Assembly: GCA_003228965.1 (NCBI GenBank)
Contig: QIGP01000362.1
Span: 1 to 12,145 of the forward strand
Reading direction: 5' to 3'
DNA length: 12,145 bases
From: Gammaproteobacteria bacterium
GTDB taxonomy: Bacteria > Pseudomonadota > Gammaproteobacteria > Steroidobacterales > SZUA-146
Shown in pieces: positions 1 to 8,117 of the stretch. A program made the position numbers and the translations under genes. Below the pieces are notes generated by a model, which was not told where the DNA came from, ran no database searches, and worked only from the letters and a program-made list of their open reading frames with translations. Position 1 is the first letter of the stretch, and every line of letters starts with the position of its first letter.

Positions 1-696
1 ATGGAGTTCGAGTCGCAGGCGGTAGTGCCGTACGCACATTTTCTCGATTTGTTGCCACAGTATTTACAGCAGGCTGAAATGGAGAGTAACGGCAAGCGTG
101 TTATGGCAGACGGCTCACCGCTCAAAACGCCGTCGGCGCCGGTGGTGTGGGGGACAGCCGGAACCGATTCCCAGCACGCCTACTTTCAGCTTCTACATCA
201 GGGGACCGAGGCCGTGCCTGTCGATTTCGTCGTGGCGGTTAAGAGCCGGCACGCGCGTCCTGACAGTCATCGACGGCTCTTGACTCACGCAATCGCGCAA
301 AGCGAAGCGCTGTTGTGTGGGAAAACGGCCGACTCGGCACCCGACGAGCTTCGAGAGCACCAGCGCTGCCCCGGCAATCGACCCAGCACGACTTTGCTGC
401 TAGACGAGCTCACACCGGGTGCGCTCGGTATGCTAGTGGCCGCCTACGAGCACAAAATATTCGTCATAGGTCGACTCCTCGGTATCAACTCTTTTGATCA
501 GTTCGGTGTTGAGCTCGGTAAACAGCTTGCCTCTGAACTGCTACCGATGATGACCGGTGAAGCGCCTATCAAAGACCGTGATGCGTCAACACTTGCGCTG
601 CTTCATCGCTGTAAGCAGGGCACGGACTACAGTAACTTTCGCGCGCACAGTTCCCAAGGTTTTGCGTATACTCGTACCAGAGGTGATGCGACGTGA
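1..696 (+). CDS. pgi: Glucose-6-phosphate isomerase, C-terminal part (5' end outside window)
   Basis: This is the C-terminal 231 residues of phosphoglucose isomerase, which interconverts glucose 6-phosphate and fructose 6-phosphate in the cytoplasm. Family landmarks appear in order: MESNGK (27-32) with the catalytic Glu at 28, VVWGTAGTDSQHAYFQLLHQGT (48-69) with the catalytic His at 59, GNRPSTTLLL, YEHKIF, and the signature SFDQFGVELGK ending in the catalytic Lys at 174. The Glu-to-His spacing of 31 residues matches rabbit PGI E357/H388. Full-length bacterial enzymes are about 550 residues, so roughly 300 residues lie upstream, including the sugar-isomerase fold with the first PGI signature. 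The ATG at base 1 is therefore very probably an internal Met, not the start codon. No frameshift or lost catalytic residue is visible. The stop overlaps the next gene by 4 bases. Confidence 0.96.
   Translation: MEFESQAVVPYAHFLDLLPQYLQQAEMESNGKRVMADGSPLKTPSAPVVWGTAGTDSQHAYFQLLHQGTEAVPVDFVVAVKSRHARPDSHRRLLTHAIAQSEALLCGKTADSAPDELREHQRCPGNRPSTTLLLDELTPGALGMLVAAYEHKIFVIGRLLGINSFDQFGVELGKQLASELLPMMTGEAPIKDRDASTLALLHRCKQGTDYSNFRAHSSQGFAYTRTRGDAT
679..696 (+). promoter_or_regulatory. Ribosome binding site and GTGA stop/start overlap, pgi to aminotransferase
   Basis: AGAGGTGA at 679-686 is a good Shine-Dalgarno sequence six bases before a GTG at 693. The GTG shares bases with the TGA stop of pgi (694-696), forming GTGA. 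This spacing supports the GTG as the true start of the downstream gene and suggests that the two are translated from one message with coupling. Confidence 0.75.
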
Positions 697-1955
697 ATAA
701 GCCAGTTTCAATCAGTCCTGCTGTGGCCGACGTGCGCTACGAAATTCGTGGCGCATTGGCTAATCGTGCCCAGGAACTTGAGCGTCAGGGCTACGAAATC
801 ACCAAGCTCAACATCGGCAACCCGGGGCAATTCGGGTTTCGCACGCCCGAAACCATGCGTCTTGCGATGATCGAAAACCTGCGTAGCAGCGAGGCGTATT
901 GTCACCAGAAGGGTATCTTTCCTGCACGCGAGGCTGTTGTCATGCAGCAGCAAAGTCGTGGTGTTACAGGGGTCAGTGTCGAGCGCGTTTTCATCGGTAA
1001 TGGTGTTAGCGAGCTAATTGACCTGACGCTGCGGGCTCTGTTGGCGCCAGGTGATGAAGTGCTCATTCCCGCGCCGGACTATCCTCTGTGGACGGCGGCC
1101 ACCAATCTGAACGGCGGCGTGGCACGCCACTACCCGTGTTTACCGAAAAATGATTTCATCCCGCGCATTGAAGATATCGAAGCGCAAATTACGCCGCGTA
1201 CCCGCGCACTGGTTGTAATTAACCCTAACAACCCCACTGGCGCTGTTTATTCCGAGGCTGTATTGCAGTCAATGGTTGAGCTTGCACAAGCCCACGGTCT
1301 GCTGATCATGAGCGATGAAATTTACGATCAAATGCTCTACGAGGACGCTGTCCACACGCCCATGGCAACGCTGGTTCAAGAGGGCGTTTGTATTACGTAT
1401 TCAGGACTTTCGAAAGTCTATAGAGCCTGCGGCTACCGTGTAGGTTGGGCGGTTATTTCAGGAGACACGGAATTGGCCGCAGACTACATTAACGCACTCG
1501 AACTTCTTGCTTCGTTAAGGCTGTGTGCAAACGTTCCTGCTCAGTGGGCCGTGCAGACGGCATTGGGAGGTTATCAGAGCATTGGTGAGTTAACTCAGCC
1601 GTCAGGACGTCTCTATGAATCGAGGGCCGCGATAATTGAATCGGTTGAGGACAGCCAGTTTCTTGATGTCGTCGCACCGAAAGGAGCGATGTACGCCTTT
1701 ATCGGAGTGAATCAGGAAACTATTCCTGCGTTTGATGACTACCGGTTTGCTCTGGATCTGCTTGAACATCAGCACGTATTGTTAGCTCCAGGATGCAGCT
1801 TCAACGTCCCTTACAGCACACATTTTCGAATTACGCTACTACCCCGTGCCAGGGCTCTGCGAGAAATATTCAAGAAAATAGAAACCCAGCTTGAGCATAC
1901 GGCGTCGCAAGAACCAGCGCTTCGGGCGGTGCCACCTCCGGGTTCTCATGTCTGA
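693..1955 (+). CDS. alaA: AlaA-like PLP-dependent class I aminotransferase
   Basis: This is a 420-residue fold-type I, class I/II aminotransferase, closest by motif to AlaA, the glutamate-pyruvate (alanine) aminotransferase. The opening region (ISPAVADVRYEIRGALANRAQELE, then KLNIGNPGQFGF) is AlaA-like. Cofactor residues are all present: the NNPTG motif with Asn180, Asp208 in SDEIYD for the pyridine nitrogen, the Schiff-base Lys241 in SGLSKVYRACGYRVGW, and Arg379 in HFRITLLP for the substrate carboxylate. By family knowledge it would transfer an amino group between glutamate and pyruvate in the cytoplasm; exact substrate preference cannot be read from sequence. The GTG start is supported by a strong upstream ribosome binding site. 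The protein has about 15 residues more than E. coli AlaA (about 405), in a Pro-rich tail whose last codons overlap the next gene by 8 bases. Confidence 0.9.
   Translation: MNKPVSISPAVADVRYEIRGALANRAQELERQGYEITKLNIGNPGQFGFRTPETMRLAMIENLRSSEAYCHQKGIFPAREAVVMQQQSRGVTGVSVERVFIGNGVSELIDLTLRALLAPGDEVLIPAPDYPLWTAATNLNGGVARHYPCLPKNDFIPRIEDIEAQITPRTRALVVINPNNPTGAVYSEAVLQSMVELAQAHGLLIMSDEIYDQMLYEDAVHTPMATLVQEGVCITYSGLSKVYRACGYRVGWAVISGDTELAADYINALELLASLRLCANVPAQWAVQTALGGYQSIGELTQPSGRLYESRAAIIESVEDSQFLDVVAPKGAMYAFIGVNQETIPAFDDYRFALDLLEHQHVLLAPGCSFNVPYSTHFRITLLPRARALREIFKKIETQLEHTASQEPALRAVPPPGSHV
1948..1955 (+). other. 8-base start/stop overlap (ATGTCTGA)
   Basis: The ATG of the AddB-like gene (1948) lies eight bases before the end of the aminotransferase stop codon (TGA, 1953-1955). 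There is no convincing Shine-Dalgarno sequence in front of this ATG, so re-initiation by ribosomes finishing the aminotransferase gene is the likely way it is started. An in-frame TTG at 1891 also lacks a ribosome binding site and would create a 65-base overlap and an Arg-rich N-terminus, so I prefer 1948. Confidence 0.6.
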
Positions 1956-4668
1956 AAATCTGCTTGGGCCTGAGCTTTTTGAAGCGATGAACCGTGGCGT
2001 TCGGGTGGTTACTTCCCAGCGCACTCAATCAAGATATCTTCGCTACGCTTTTGCACGTATCAAACGCAAAGACGAAGTGAGTGCATGGCACACACCGCGG
2101 GTGTCTACCTGGGTCGAGTGGGTTGAGTATCTATCAAACGAAATCATGTGGTCGGGGTATCTTTCTCCCACAGGACAGCGGCAGCTATTAACGACTGGTC
2201 AGGAACAGTTAATTTGGGAAAAGGTCATTACCCAAAGCGCTGAAACGCAACTTCTCGATAATATTAGCGGGACTGTGATGCGAGCGCGCAACGCGTGGCA
2301 ACTCATTCAGGCGTGGCGCTTGCCCGATCCGAAAACGGCGCAGTTTCCTACACGCGATGTCCGGGTGTTTTCAAAGTGGATGCGTCAATATCACGACATG
2401 ACCGTAAAACGCGGGTGGCTCGATAACGCCCGTCTTTCCGACACCGTATCGCCAGCGATTCGAGCGGGAGCCGTGGCGCCTGACACCGAAGTTTTTCTGT
2501 TCGGCTTCGAGCAGTTTACGCCGCAGCAACGTGTGCTACTAAAGACCTTCGAAAACCTGGGAACCAAGTTTCAGCTTATTCGACCGAAACGCGTTAAAGC
2601 GGAACTGATCAGCTCGCAGTTTGCTGACGCTGAGCAAGAGTTGCAGGCGGCCGCTTTGTGGGTGCGCTCGAAACTGGATGCGGAACAAGAGACCGTAACC
2701 GGCATACTGATTCCAGAGTTGGAGCGTAACCGCGACACGGTACAGCGAATATTCGATAACGTGCTGTCTCCTGGCTCGTCGTTGCCGACCAGTAGTTTGG
2801 TGACACGTCCTTACAGCATGAGCGTTGATCGTCTTCTGATCCGACGCAAGCGCGTGGAAGGAGCTATGGTCATCCTTCGTTTTGCACTAACCTCCGCTCA
2901 GTTCGTCGACGCCAGCAGTTTCCTGCGTTCTCCTTTCCTTCGCGCAGCGGGCGCCGAACAACCGCTACGCGCAAGGCTTGAGCTATGGCTCAGGCAAAAC
3001 AATGTCGATCAGCTCTATCCGGGCGAACTGCACAAATTGTTGGAGAAGTACGCGCAGAAACACGACCCCGACGCGGCCAATTCAGTGTTGAGCTCTGTGC
3101 TTACTAATTTGAAGCCTCTCATCGAAACGTCGAAGGGTTCTCACCCGATGTCGTTTTGGGCAGAACTATTTAAAAACATTCTCAATGTTGCGGGTTGGCC
3201 GGGCGACGTTAATCCGACCATTGTCGAGCATCAGGCTGCAGAGAAGTTTCGTGATGCCCTGAACGAGCTCAGTGGTTTGGAATTTCTCGCTCCGGTGTGT
3301 AACGCTTCCAAGGCTCTTGGGTATTTGCACAGAATATTGCAGTCGACCAGGTTCAGGCCTCGTTTACCGGAGGTGTCTGTTCAGGTGATGCAGCCCGAAG
3401 AAGCCTACGGTCTGCGCTTCGATCAGGTCTGGGTGGCCGGGCTCAATAATCGCAATTGGCCTGAAGCACCGCAGTCAAACCCGTTTCTTCCTATCGACTG
3501 GCAACGCCAGTACAAAATTCCTGGTAGCTCCGGCGATTTGCAATTGGCACGTGCCGATAACTTGACCAGCGACATGTGTGGCTCGGGTTCTACCGTAGTT
3601 TTTTCAAGTCCCAAAGACAACGACGAGGAGTTGCTGAGCGCTTCTCCGCTAATTAAAACGGTACGCACGGTTGAACACGAATGGTCGTTTGAAACCAGCA
3701 CCGACTACTGTGAAGTCATTCGGGCGGCGACCGATCTGGAAGAGCTCATTGACGACGAGGGACCTCAAATCGTCGACAAGCACATCAGTCGTGGCGGTAG
3801 CCGTTTATTTGCGTTGCAGTCGCAGTGCCCTCACCGTGCCTTTGCCGAGCTTCGGCTTGGTACGCGACCCTGGGTTGTCCCGCGACCCGGTGTTAGTGCC
3901 ATGGACAAAGGTAACCACATGCACAAAGCCCTGGAATTCATCTGGGCTAAAATTGGCGACTCCGACACGCTGGCTGAAGTCTACGCTACGGAGCATCTGG
4001 AAAATCAGATTTACCGCGAAGTTGAACTCGCAATCGACTACCTCGATCGTAAACGTGTGCGTAAAATGACGCCGCCTGAACGAGACCTTGAGCAGCGCAG
4101 GCTGGTACAGCAGGTGCTTAACATTCTCAAAATGGAACATAAGCGGCCACCGTTTTCAGTGGTAGGTCACGAAATCGAGCACAAAGTGAGCGTAGGTAAA
4201 ATTACTGTCGACGTCCGCATTGATCGAGTCGACGACGTTCGCGATTTGGGTCTTCTCTTGCTCGACTACAAACTAGGCGAACATAAAGTTAACAAATGGA
4301 AGCCGCCGCGGATGGTCGAGCCTCAGCTACCTTTGTATACGCTAGCCTATACAGAACCTGTGGCGGGCATTGCTTTCGTTAACGGCAAGCGTGGCGCGGT
4401 GGGCATGAGCGGATACGGCGGTGTGTCTGATATGGCCGATGGCATTAGGGCGGTTGAAACCACGCCGGCTGGAAAGAAAGAAGGTTTAACCTGGAAGTCT
4501 CAGCTGGAGGGTTGGAAAGCCGAGCTTGAGGAACTGGCCGTCTCTTATTCGTCCGGGTACGCAGGCGTAGATCCGTACGGGCAAGCATGCAGGTACTGTG
4601 ACCTTAAAACACTGTGCCGTATAAATGAACGCCGTTTAAATGAAGCCGAGGTCGAGAACGATGGCTGA
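1948..4668 (+). CDS. Short AddB-like DNA repair nuclease, PD-(D/E)XK with iron-sulphur cysteines
   Basis: This 906-residue protein resembles the family described as 'probable DNA repair protein' related to AddB. The N-terminal two thirds look like a degenerate helicase core: the position of Walker A reads VVTSQRTQSRYL (20-31) with no GKT, so ATP-driven motor activity is not expected. VWVAGLNNRNWPEAP (494-508) matches the conserved AddB-type helicase-like block. The C-terminal third is a RecB-type nuclease: Asp759 in RIDRVD, Asp773-Tyr-Lys775, and Gln793-xxx-Tyr797. Cys627 (SQCPHRAF) and Cys881-x2-Cys884-x5-Cys890 reproduce the four-cysteine iron-sulphur staple of Bacillus AddB. The expected role is cleavage of one strand at double-strand ends together with the helicase subunit encoded next. 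It is shorter than Bacillus AddB (about 1160). The gene overlaps both neighbours by 8 bases. Confidence 0.88.
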   Translation: MSENLLGPELFEAMNRGVRVVTSQRTQSRYLRYAFARIKRKDEVSAWHTPRVSTWVEWVEYLSNEIMWSGYLSPTGQRQLLTTGQEQLIWEKVITQSAETQLLDNISGTVMRARNAWQLIQAWRLPDPKTAQFPTRDVRVFSKWMRQYHDMTVKRGWLDNARLSDTVSPAIRAGAVAPDTEVFLFGFEQFTPQQRVLLKTFENLGTKFQLIRPKRVKAELISSQFADAEQELQAAALWVRSKLDAEQETVTGILIPELERNRDTVQRIFDNVLSPGSSLPTSSLVTRPYSMSVDRLLIRRKRVEGAMVILRFALTSAQFVDASSFLRSPFLRAAGAEQPLRARLELWLRQNNVDQLYPGELHKLLEKYAQKHDPDAANSVLSSVLTNLKPLIETSKGSHPMSFWAELFKNILNVAGWPGDVNPTIVEHQAAEKFRDALNELSGLEFLAPVCNASKALGYLHRILQSTRFRPRLPEVSVQVMQPEEAYGLRFDQVWVAGLNNRNWPEAPQSNPFLPIDWQRQYKIPGSSGDLQLARADNLTSDMCGSGSTVVFSSPKDNDEELLSASPLIKTVRTVEHEWSFETSTDYCEVIRAATDLEELIDDEGPQIVDKHISRGGSRLFALQSQCPHRAFAELRLGTRPWVVPRPGVSAMDKGNHMHKALEFIWAKIGDSDTLAEVYATEHLENQIYREVELAIDYLDRKRVRKMTPPERDLEQRRLVQQVLNILKMEHKRPPFSVVGHEIEHKVSVGKITVDVRIDRVDDVRDLGLLLLDYKLGEHKVNKWKPPRMVEPQLPLYTLAYTEPVAGIAFVNGKRGAVGMSGYGGVSDMADGIRAVETTPAGKKEGLTWKSQLEGWKAELEELAVSYSSGYAGVDPYGQACRYCDLKTLCRINERRLNEAEVENDG
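4648..4668 (+). promoter_or_regulatory. Ribosome binding site and 8-base overlap (ATGGCTGA), AddB-like to AddA-like
   Basis: GAGGT at 4648-4652 stands eight bases before the ATG at 4661, which overlaps the TGA stop (4666-4668) of the AddB-like gene. An earlier in-frame ATG at 4640 would add seven residues but would place this ribosome binding site inside the gene, so 4661 is the preferred start. The overlap suggests coupled synthesis of the two subunits. Confidence 0.7.
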
Positions 4669-7600
4669 GTTTCAGTTACCCGTCGACGACCAGGCACGTA
4701 GCACAGCGCTTGATGTTGAACGTTCGTTTATCGTCCAGGCTCCGGCAGGTTCCGGCAAAACAGAGCTGCTTACCCAGCGGTTTTTGTCACTGCTGGCATT
4801 GGTCGATCATCCTGAAGAAGTATGGGCCGTAACGTTCACACGTAAAGCGGCGGCAGAAATGCGGCGCCGCATTTTTGATGCGCTCGAAGATGCCATGGGC
4901 GAGCAGCCAGCCGAAGAACATAAGCTTCGCACCTGGAACATTGCCAAAGACGTTGTACGTCGGGACGAAAAACGCGGTTGGGAATTAGCCGTTAACCCTA
5001 ACCGCTTGCAGATTTTCACGATCGACAGTTTGTGTGCGAATCTGGTGCGCCAAATGCCTGTGTTGTCCGGGTTTGGCACTATCCCGACAATCGCCAATTT
5101 TCCGGATCGGCTGTACGGATTGGCCGCGCGGCGCACGCTTCGCAGTTTGCATGACGCCGACGAGCAAAGCCTTCACGTGCAAACACTGCTGATACATCTT
5201 GATAACAATGCAGAGCGCGCCGAGCAGCTGTTGTCTGCCATGATGGCGAATCGTGATCGCTGGTTGCCTCACGTGGCAGGCCGGGGTAGGCCGGAGCTGC
5301 AACGAGAAGCTCTCGAGCAGTCGCTTCGCGAGTTAGTCTCAGAGCAGCTAGAGCACGTGGGTCGCGCGCTGCCAGAATCGTTGCTCGACGAAATACTTGA
5401 GTTGACAGCATTTGCCTCGGTAAACATTAGTGACGAAACGTCACCTCTGTTTGCGTTACGTTCGATGGATGCGCAGCCGCACAGTACTCCTGAGCAGCTC
5501 CCGCTGTGGTTGGGAATTAGCCGATTTTTACTAACCGACAGCGGTACCGTTCGTCGCAGGGTGGTGGCAACCGATGGTTTCCCACCATCGAGTAAAGGCT
5601 CGACTCCTGAAGAGAAAGCGCGTTTCAAAAGCATGAAGGCCAAAATGATGGCTTTGCTGGAACAGCTCAACGATCATCCGGTGTTTACCCGCGAGCTGGC
5701 AAGTGTCAGGCACTTGCCTCCCACCGCCTATTCAAACGATCAGTGGAATGTTTTTGCGGCGCTGCTGGCGTTGCTGAATTTAAGCGTAGCTCATTTAAAA
5801 GTGCTCTTTCAGGAAACTGGCGAAGTAGACTATACCGAAGTGTCCCACCGGGCTTTGACAGCGCTTGGTTCAGCCGAGAACCCGACGGATCTCGCGTTAC
5901 AACTCGACTATCGTCTGAAGCACCTTCTTGTCGACGAATTTCAGGACACAGCGCGTTCACAGTTTGATCTTGTTGAGGGTCTTGTGACAGGTTGGCAGCC
6001 AGGCGATGGCCGCACGCTGTTTTTGGTCGGTGATCCAATGCAATCAATTTACCGGTTTCGCGAAGCCAACGTGGGGTTGTTTCTGCAAGCGCGCGATCAC
6101 GGCATGGCCGACATTCGACCGGAGTTCTTACAGCTGGAATGCAATTTCAGGTCCGACCCGTCACTGGTCAAATGGTGTAACGCTGCGTTTTCGTCGGCGT
6201 TTCCGAATACTGACAATATCGATCGGGGTGCCGTTCGATTTTCCGACGCTACGGCTGCCGTTGTTGGCGACCAACATCAGGAGAGCGTAGAGCTTCACCC
6301 GGTACCTGCACCGTCCGCACACCTTGAGGCAGATCTTGTCGCGCAGCTCATCAAGGCCGAAATTGCCGAGACGCCGAATGCGTCAATTGCCGTGCTCGTA
6401 CGCGCACGCACACATTTACACGAAATTCTTCCGGCCATGCGACGAGCCGGCATTCGCTACCGCGCGCTGGACTTGGAAGCGCTGCGGGAACAACCGATCG
6501 TGCGGGACCTCTTTGCGCTCACGCGCGCGCTACTGCATTTAGGCGATCGTACGGCGTGGTTAACGGTGCTACGGGCACCGTGGTGCGGACTTGTACTTGA
6601 CGACCTGCACGCTCTGGCGGCTGCAAATCACGACTTGACCATTTGGGAGCTGTGCATTAACGAGGCGCGACGCGAGCCACTAAGTGACGACGGTCAAATT
6701 CGTTTGTCTCGCATCAAAGGCGTGCTGGCCAAGAGCCTGGCCGAGCGCGGGCGTCGCTCCTTGCGCCGTTGGGTAGAGGGCACCTGGGCCGCGCTTGGTG
6801 GTCCTGCGTGCGTGTTCAATGCAAGTGAAGGTCGCAATGCCGAAGCCTTTTTCCGTTTGCTGGAGCAAGCCGACGCCGACGGTTTTCACGACGATATCGA
6901 TTATTTGAACGACCTTATTGATCAGCTCAAAGCGGCCGACGATACCGAAGCCGACACGCGTGTCCAGGTCATGACCATTCACAAGGCGAAAGGTCTTGAA
7001 TTCGATACCGTGATTTTGCCAGCCGTTGAACGCACGCCGAGCAATATTGATACGTCATTGCTTCGCTGGATTGAAACGACCAAAGAGAGCGGGGAGTCAG
7101 GACTGATGTTGGCCCCGATTCAACCGACCGGTGAACAAGAGCCGATATATCGTTATTTGCATAAGTTGGATAAGCAAATGTCGCGGCTTGAAGATGTACG
7201 ACTTCTCTATGTCGCTGCAACTCGCGCGCGTAGCAAGCTGCACTTGATCGGCGGCATTAAAACGACCGAAGACGGAACCGTTTCCCATCCAGGTGCGGGC
7301 AGCTTTCTAAGCTTTGTTTGGCCGATCGTAAAAACACACTTGTCCGATCCGCAGTACCTGGTCGAGGAAGACACGGTCGTAACGATGGCCCGACCGACTA
7401 TCGACCCGCTTAAACGTCCGCTTTATCGCGTACCGTCTTCCTGGATGTTGCCGTCCAATCCGCACCCGAAACCGTGGCGGCCCCGATCAAGCCTTGATGC
7501 CGAAGTTGAAGCTGTTGAATTTAGCTGGGCCAGTGAAACGGCGCGGCATATTGGCACCGTCGTGCACAGAGTATTACAACAAATTGCGACCATTGGCTTG

Positions 7601-8059
7601 TCCGACTGGATGTCGCAGTGGTCCGACACGCTGGACGACTACTTGCGTCAAATGATGCGCTTAGCTTCAGTGCCGCAGTCTGAAATTGCTGAAGCGGCTA
7701 TGCGCTGTGAACAAGCGATTCGCAATATGCTCGACGACGAGCGCGGCCGTTGGATATTAGGCCCACACGACAAAGCGGCTAACGAGCTTGAACTTTCTGG
7801 TTGGCTTGACGACCAGGCACATAGGGTCGTTCTCGATCGAACTTTTGTTGCCGACGGTTATCGCTGGATTATCGATTATAAAACCGGAGCGCATGAAGGC
7901 GGTACCGTCGACGCATTCATGGATACTGAGCTTGAGCGTTACCAGCCTCAACTTGAACGGTATGCCCGTATTATGATGCGGCTGAATCGGGAGCCGATAA
8001 AACTTGCGCTGTACTTTCCAACGCTGAAAGGCTGGCGGGAGTGGGAGTACCGAAGTTAG
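4661..8059 (+). CDS. AddA-like UvrD/RecB helicase-nuclease
   Basis: This is an 1132-residue superfamily 1A helicase fused to a RecB-type nuclease, built like AddA. Helicase motifs in order: Walker A APAGSGKT (27-34), Ia TFTRKAAAEM (58-67), FTIDSLC, motif II VDEFQDT with Asp425-Glu426, motif III GDPMQSIYRF (457-466), motif IV LECNFRS (492-498), motif V TIHKAKGLEF (772-781), and motif VI YVAATRARS with Arg855. The C-terminal nuclease has GTVVHRVLQ followed by Asp1059 in VLDR, Asp1072-Tyr-Lys1074 in IIDYKTG, and Gln1097-xxx-Tyr1101. All catalytic residues appear intact. By family knowledge it would unwind duplex ends with ATP and cut the translocated strand, working with the AddB-like partner encoded immediately upstream, to load or expose single-stranded DNA for RecA. 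RecB is the other candidate, but RecB partners with RecC and RecD, and the neighbour here has its own nuclease as AddB does. It is slightly shorter than Bacillus AddA (about 1230). Confidence 0.92.
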   Translation: MAEFQLPVDDQARSTALDVERSFIVQAPAGSGKTELLTQRFLSLLALVDHPEEVWAVTFTRKAAAEMRRRIFDALEDAMGEQPAEEHKLRTWNIAKDVVRRDEKRGWELAVNPNRLQIFTIDSLCANLVRQMPVLSGFGTIPTIANFPDRLYGLAARRTLRSLHDADEQSLHVQTLLIHLDNNAERAEQLLSAMMANRDRWLPHVAGRGRPELQREALEQSLRELVSEQLEHVGRALPESLLDEILELTAFASVNISDETSPLFALRSMDAQPHSTPEQLPLWLGISRFLLTDSGTVRRRVVATDGFPPSSKGSTPEEKARFKSMKAKMMALLEQLNDHPVFTRELASVRHLPPTAYSNDQWNVFAALLALLNLSVAHLKVLFQETGEVDYTEVSHRALTALGSAENPTDLALQLDYRLKHLLVDEFQDTARSQFDLVEGLVTGWQPGDGRTLFLVGDPMQSIYRFREANVGLFLQARDHGMADIRPEFLQLECNFRSDPSLVKWCNAAFSSAFPNTDNIDRGAVRFSDATAAVVGDQHQESVELHPVPAPSAHLEADLVAQLIKAEIAETPNASIAVLVRARTHLHEILPAMRRAGIRYRALDLEALREQPIVRDLFALTRALLHLGDRTAWLTVLRAPWCGLVLDDLHALAAANHDLTIWELCINEARREPLSDDGQIRLSRIKGVLAKSLAERGRRSLRRWVEGTWAALGGPACVFNASEGRNAEAFFRLLEQADADGFHDDIDYLNDLIDQLKAADDTEADTRVQVMTIHKAKGLEFDTVILPAVERTPSNIDTSLLRWIETTKESGESGLMLAPIQPTGEQEPIYRYLHKLDKQMSRLEDVRLLYVAATRARSKLHLIGGIKTTEDGTVSHPGAGSFLSFVWPIVKTHLSDPQYLVEEDTVVTMARPTIDPLKRPLYRVPSSWMLPSNPHPKPWRPRSSLDAEVEAVEFSWASETARHIGTVVHRVLQQIATIGLSDWMSQWSDTLDDYLRQMMRLASVPQSEIAEAAMRCEQAIRNMLDDERGRWILGPHDKAANELELSGWLDDQAHRVVLDRTFVADGYRWIIDYKTGAHEGGTVDAFMDTELERYQPQLERYARIMMRLNREPIKLALYFPTLKGWREWEYRS

Positions 8060-8081
8060 TAGAATTTAGCCGGGCGAGTAC

Positions 8082-8117
8082 AAAAACGAACTCTGCAAGA
8101 TTAAACGATGCAGGAGT
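8082..8117 (-). terminator. Probable intrinsic terminator of the gsp operon
   Basis: Read on the minus strand, bases right after the gspN stop codon form a stem: ACTCCTGCA (8117-8109) pairs with TGCAGAGT (8097-8090), with one bulged C and an 11-base loop. Three bases later comes TTTTT (8086-8082). The stem is only moderately GC-rich and the T run is short, so strength is uncertain. It lies in the 58-base gap between the two convergent operons. No comparable T-tailed hairpin is visible for the plus-strand operon after 8059. Confidence 0.45.

Noticed and set aside
1..3. ATG at the first base as the start codon of a 231-residue protein.
   Set aside because: The protein aligns by motif to the C-terminal part of glucose-6-phosphate isomerase, so this Met is internal and the gene continues upstream of the window.
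1891..1947. TTG start giving the AddB-like protein 19 extra residues.
   Set aside because: There is no ribosome binding site, the extra segment is Arg-rich and unlike the family, and it would overlap the aminotransferase gene by 65 bases; the ATG at 1948 fits better.
5079..5670. Overlapping minus-strand open frames of 105-133 codons inside the helicase gene.
   Set aside because: They lie antisense to a gene with intact helicase motifs, overlap one another in different frames, and show no recognisable domain.
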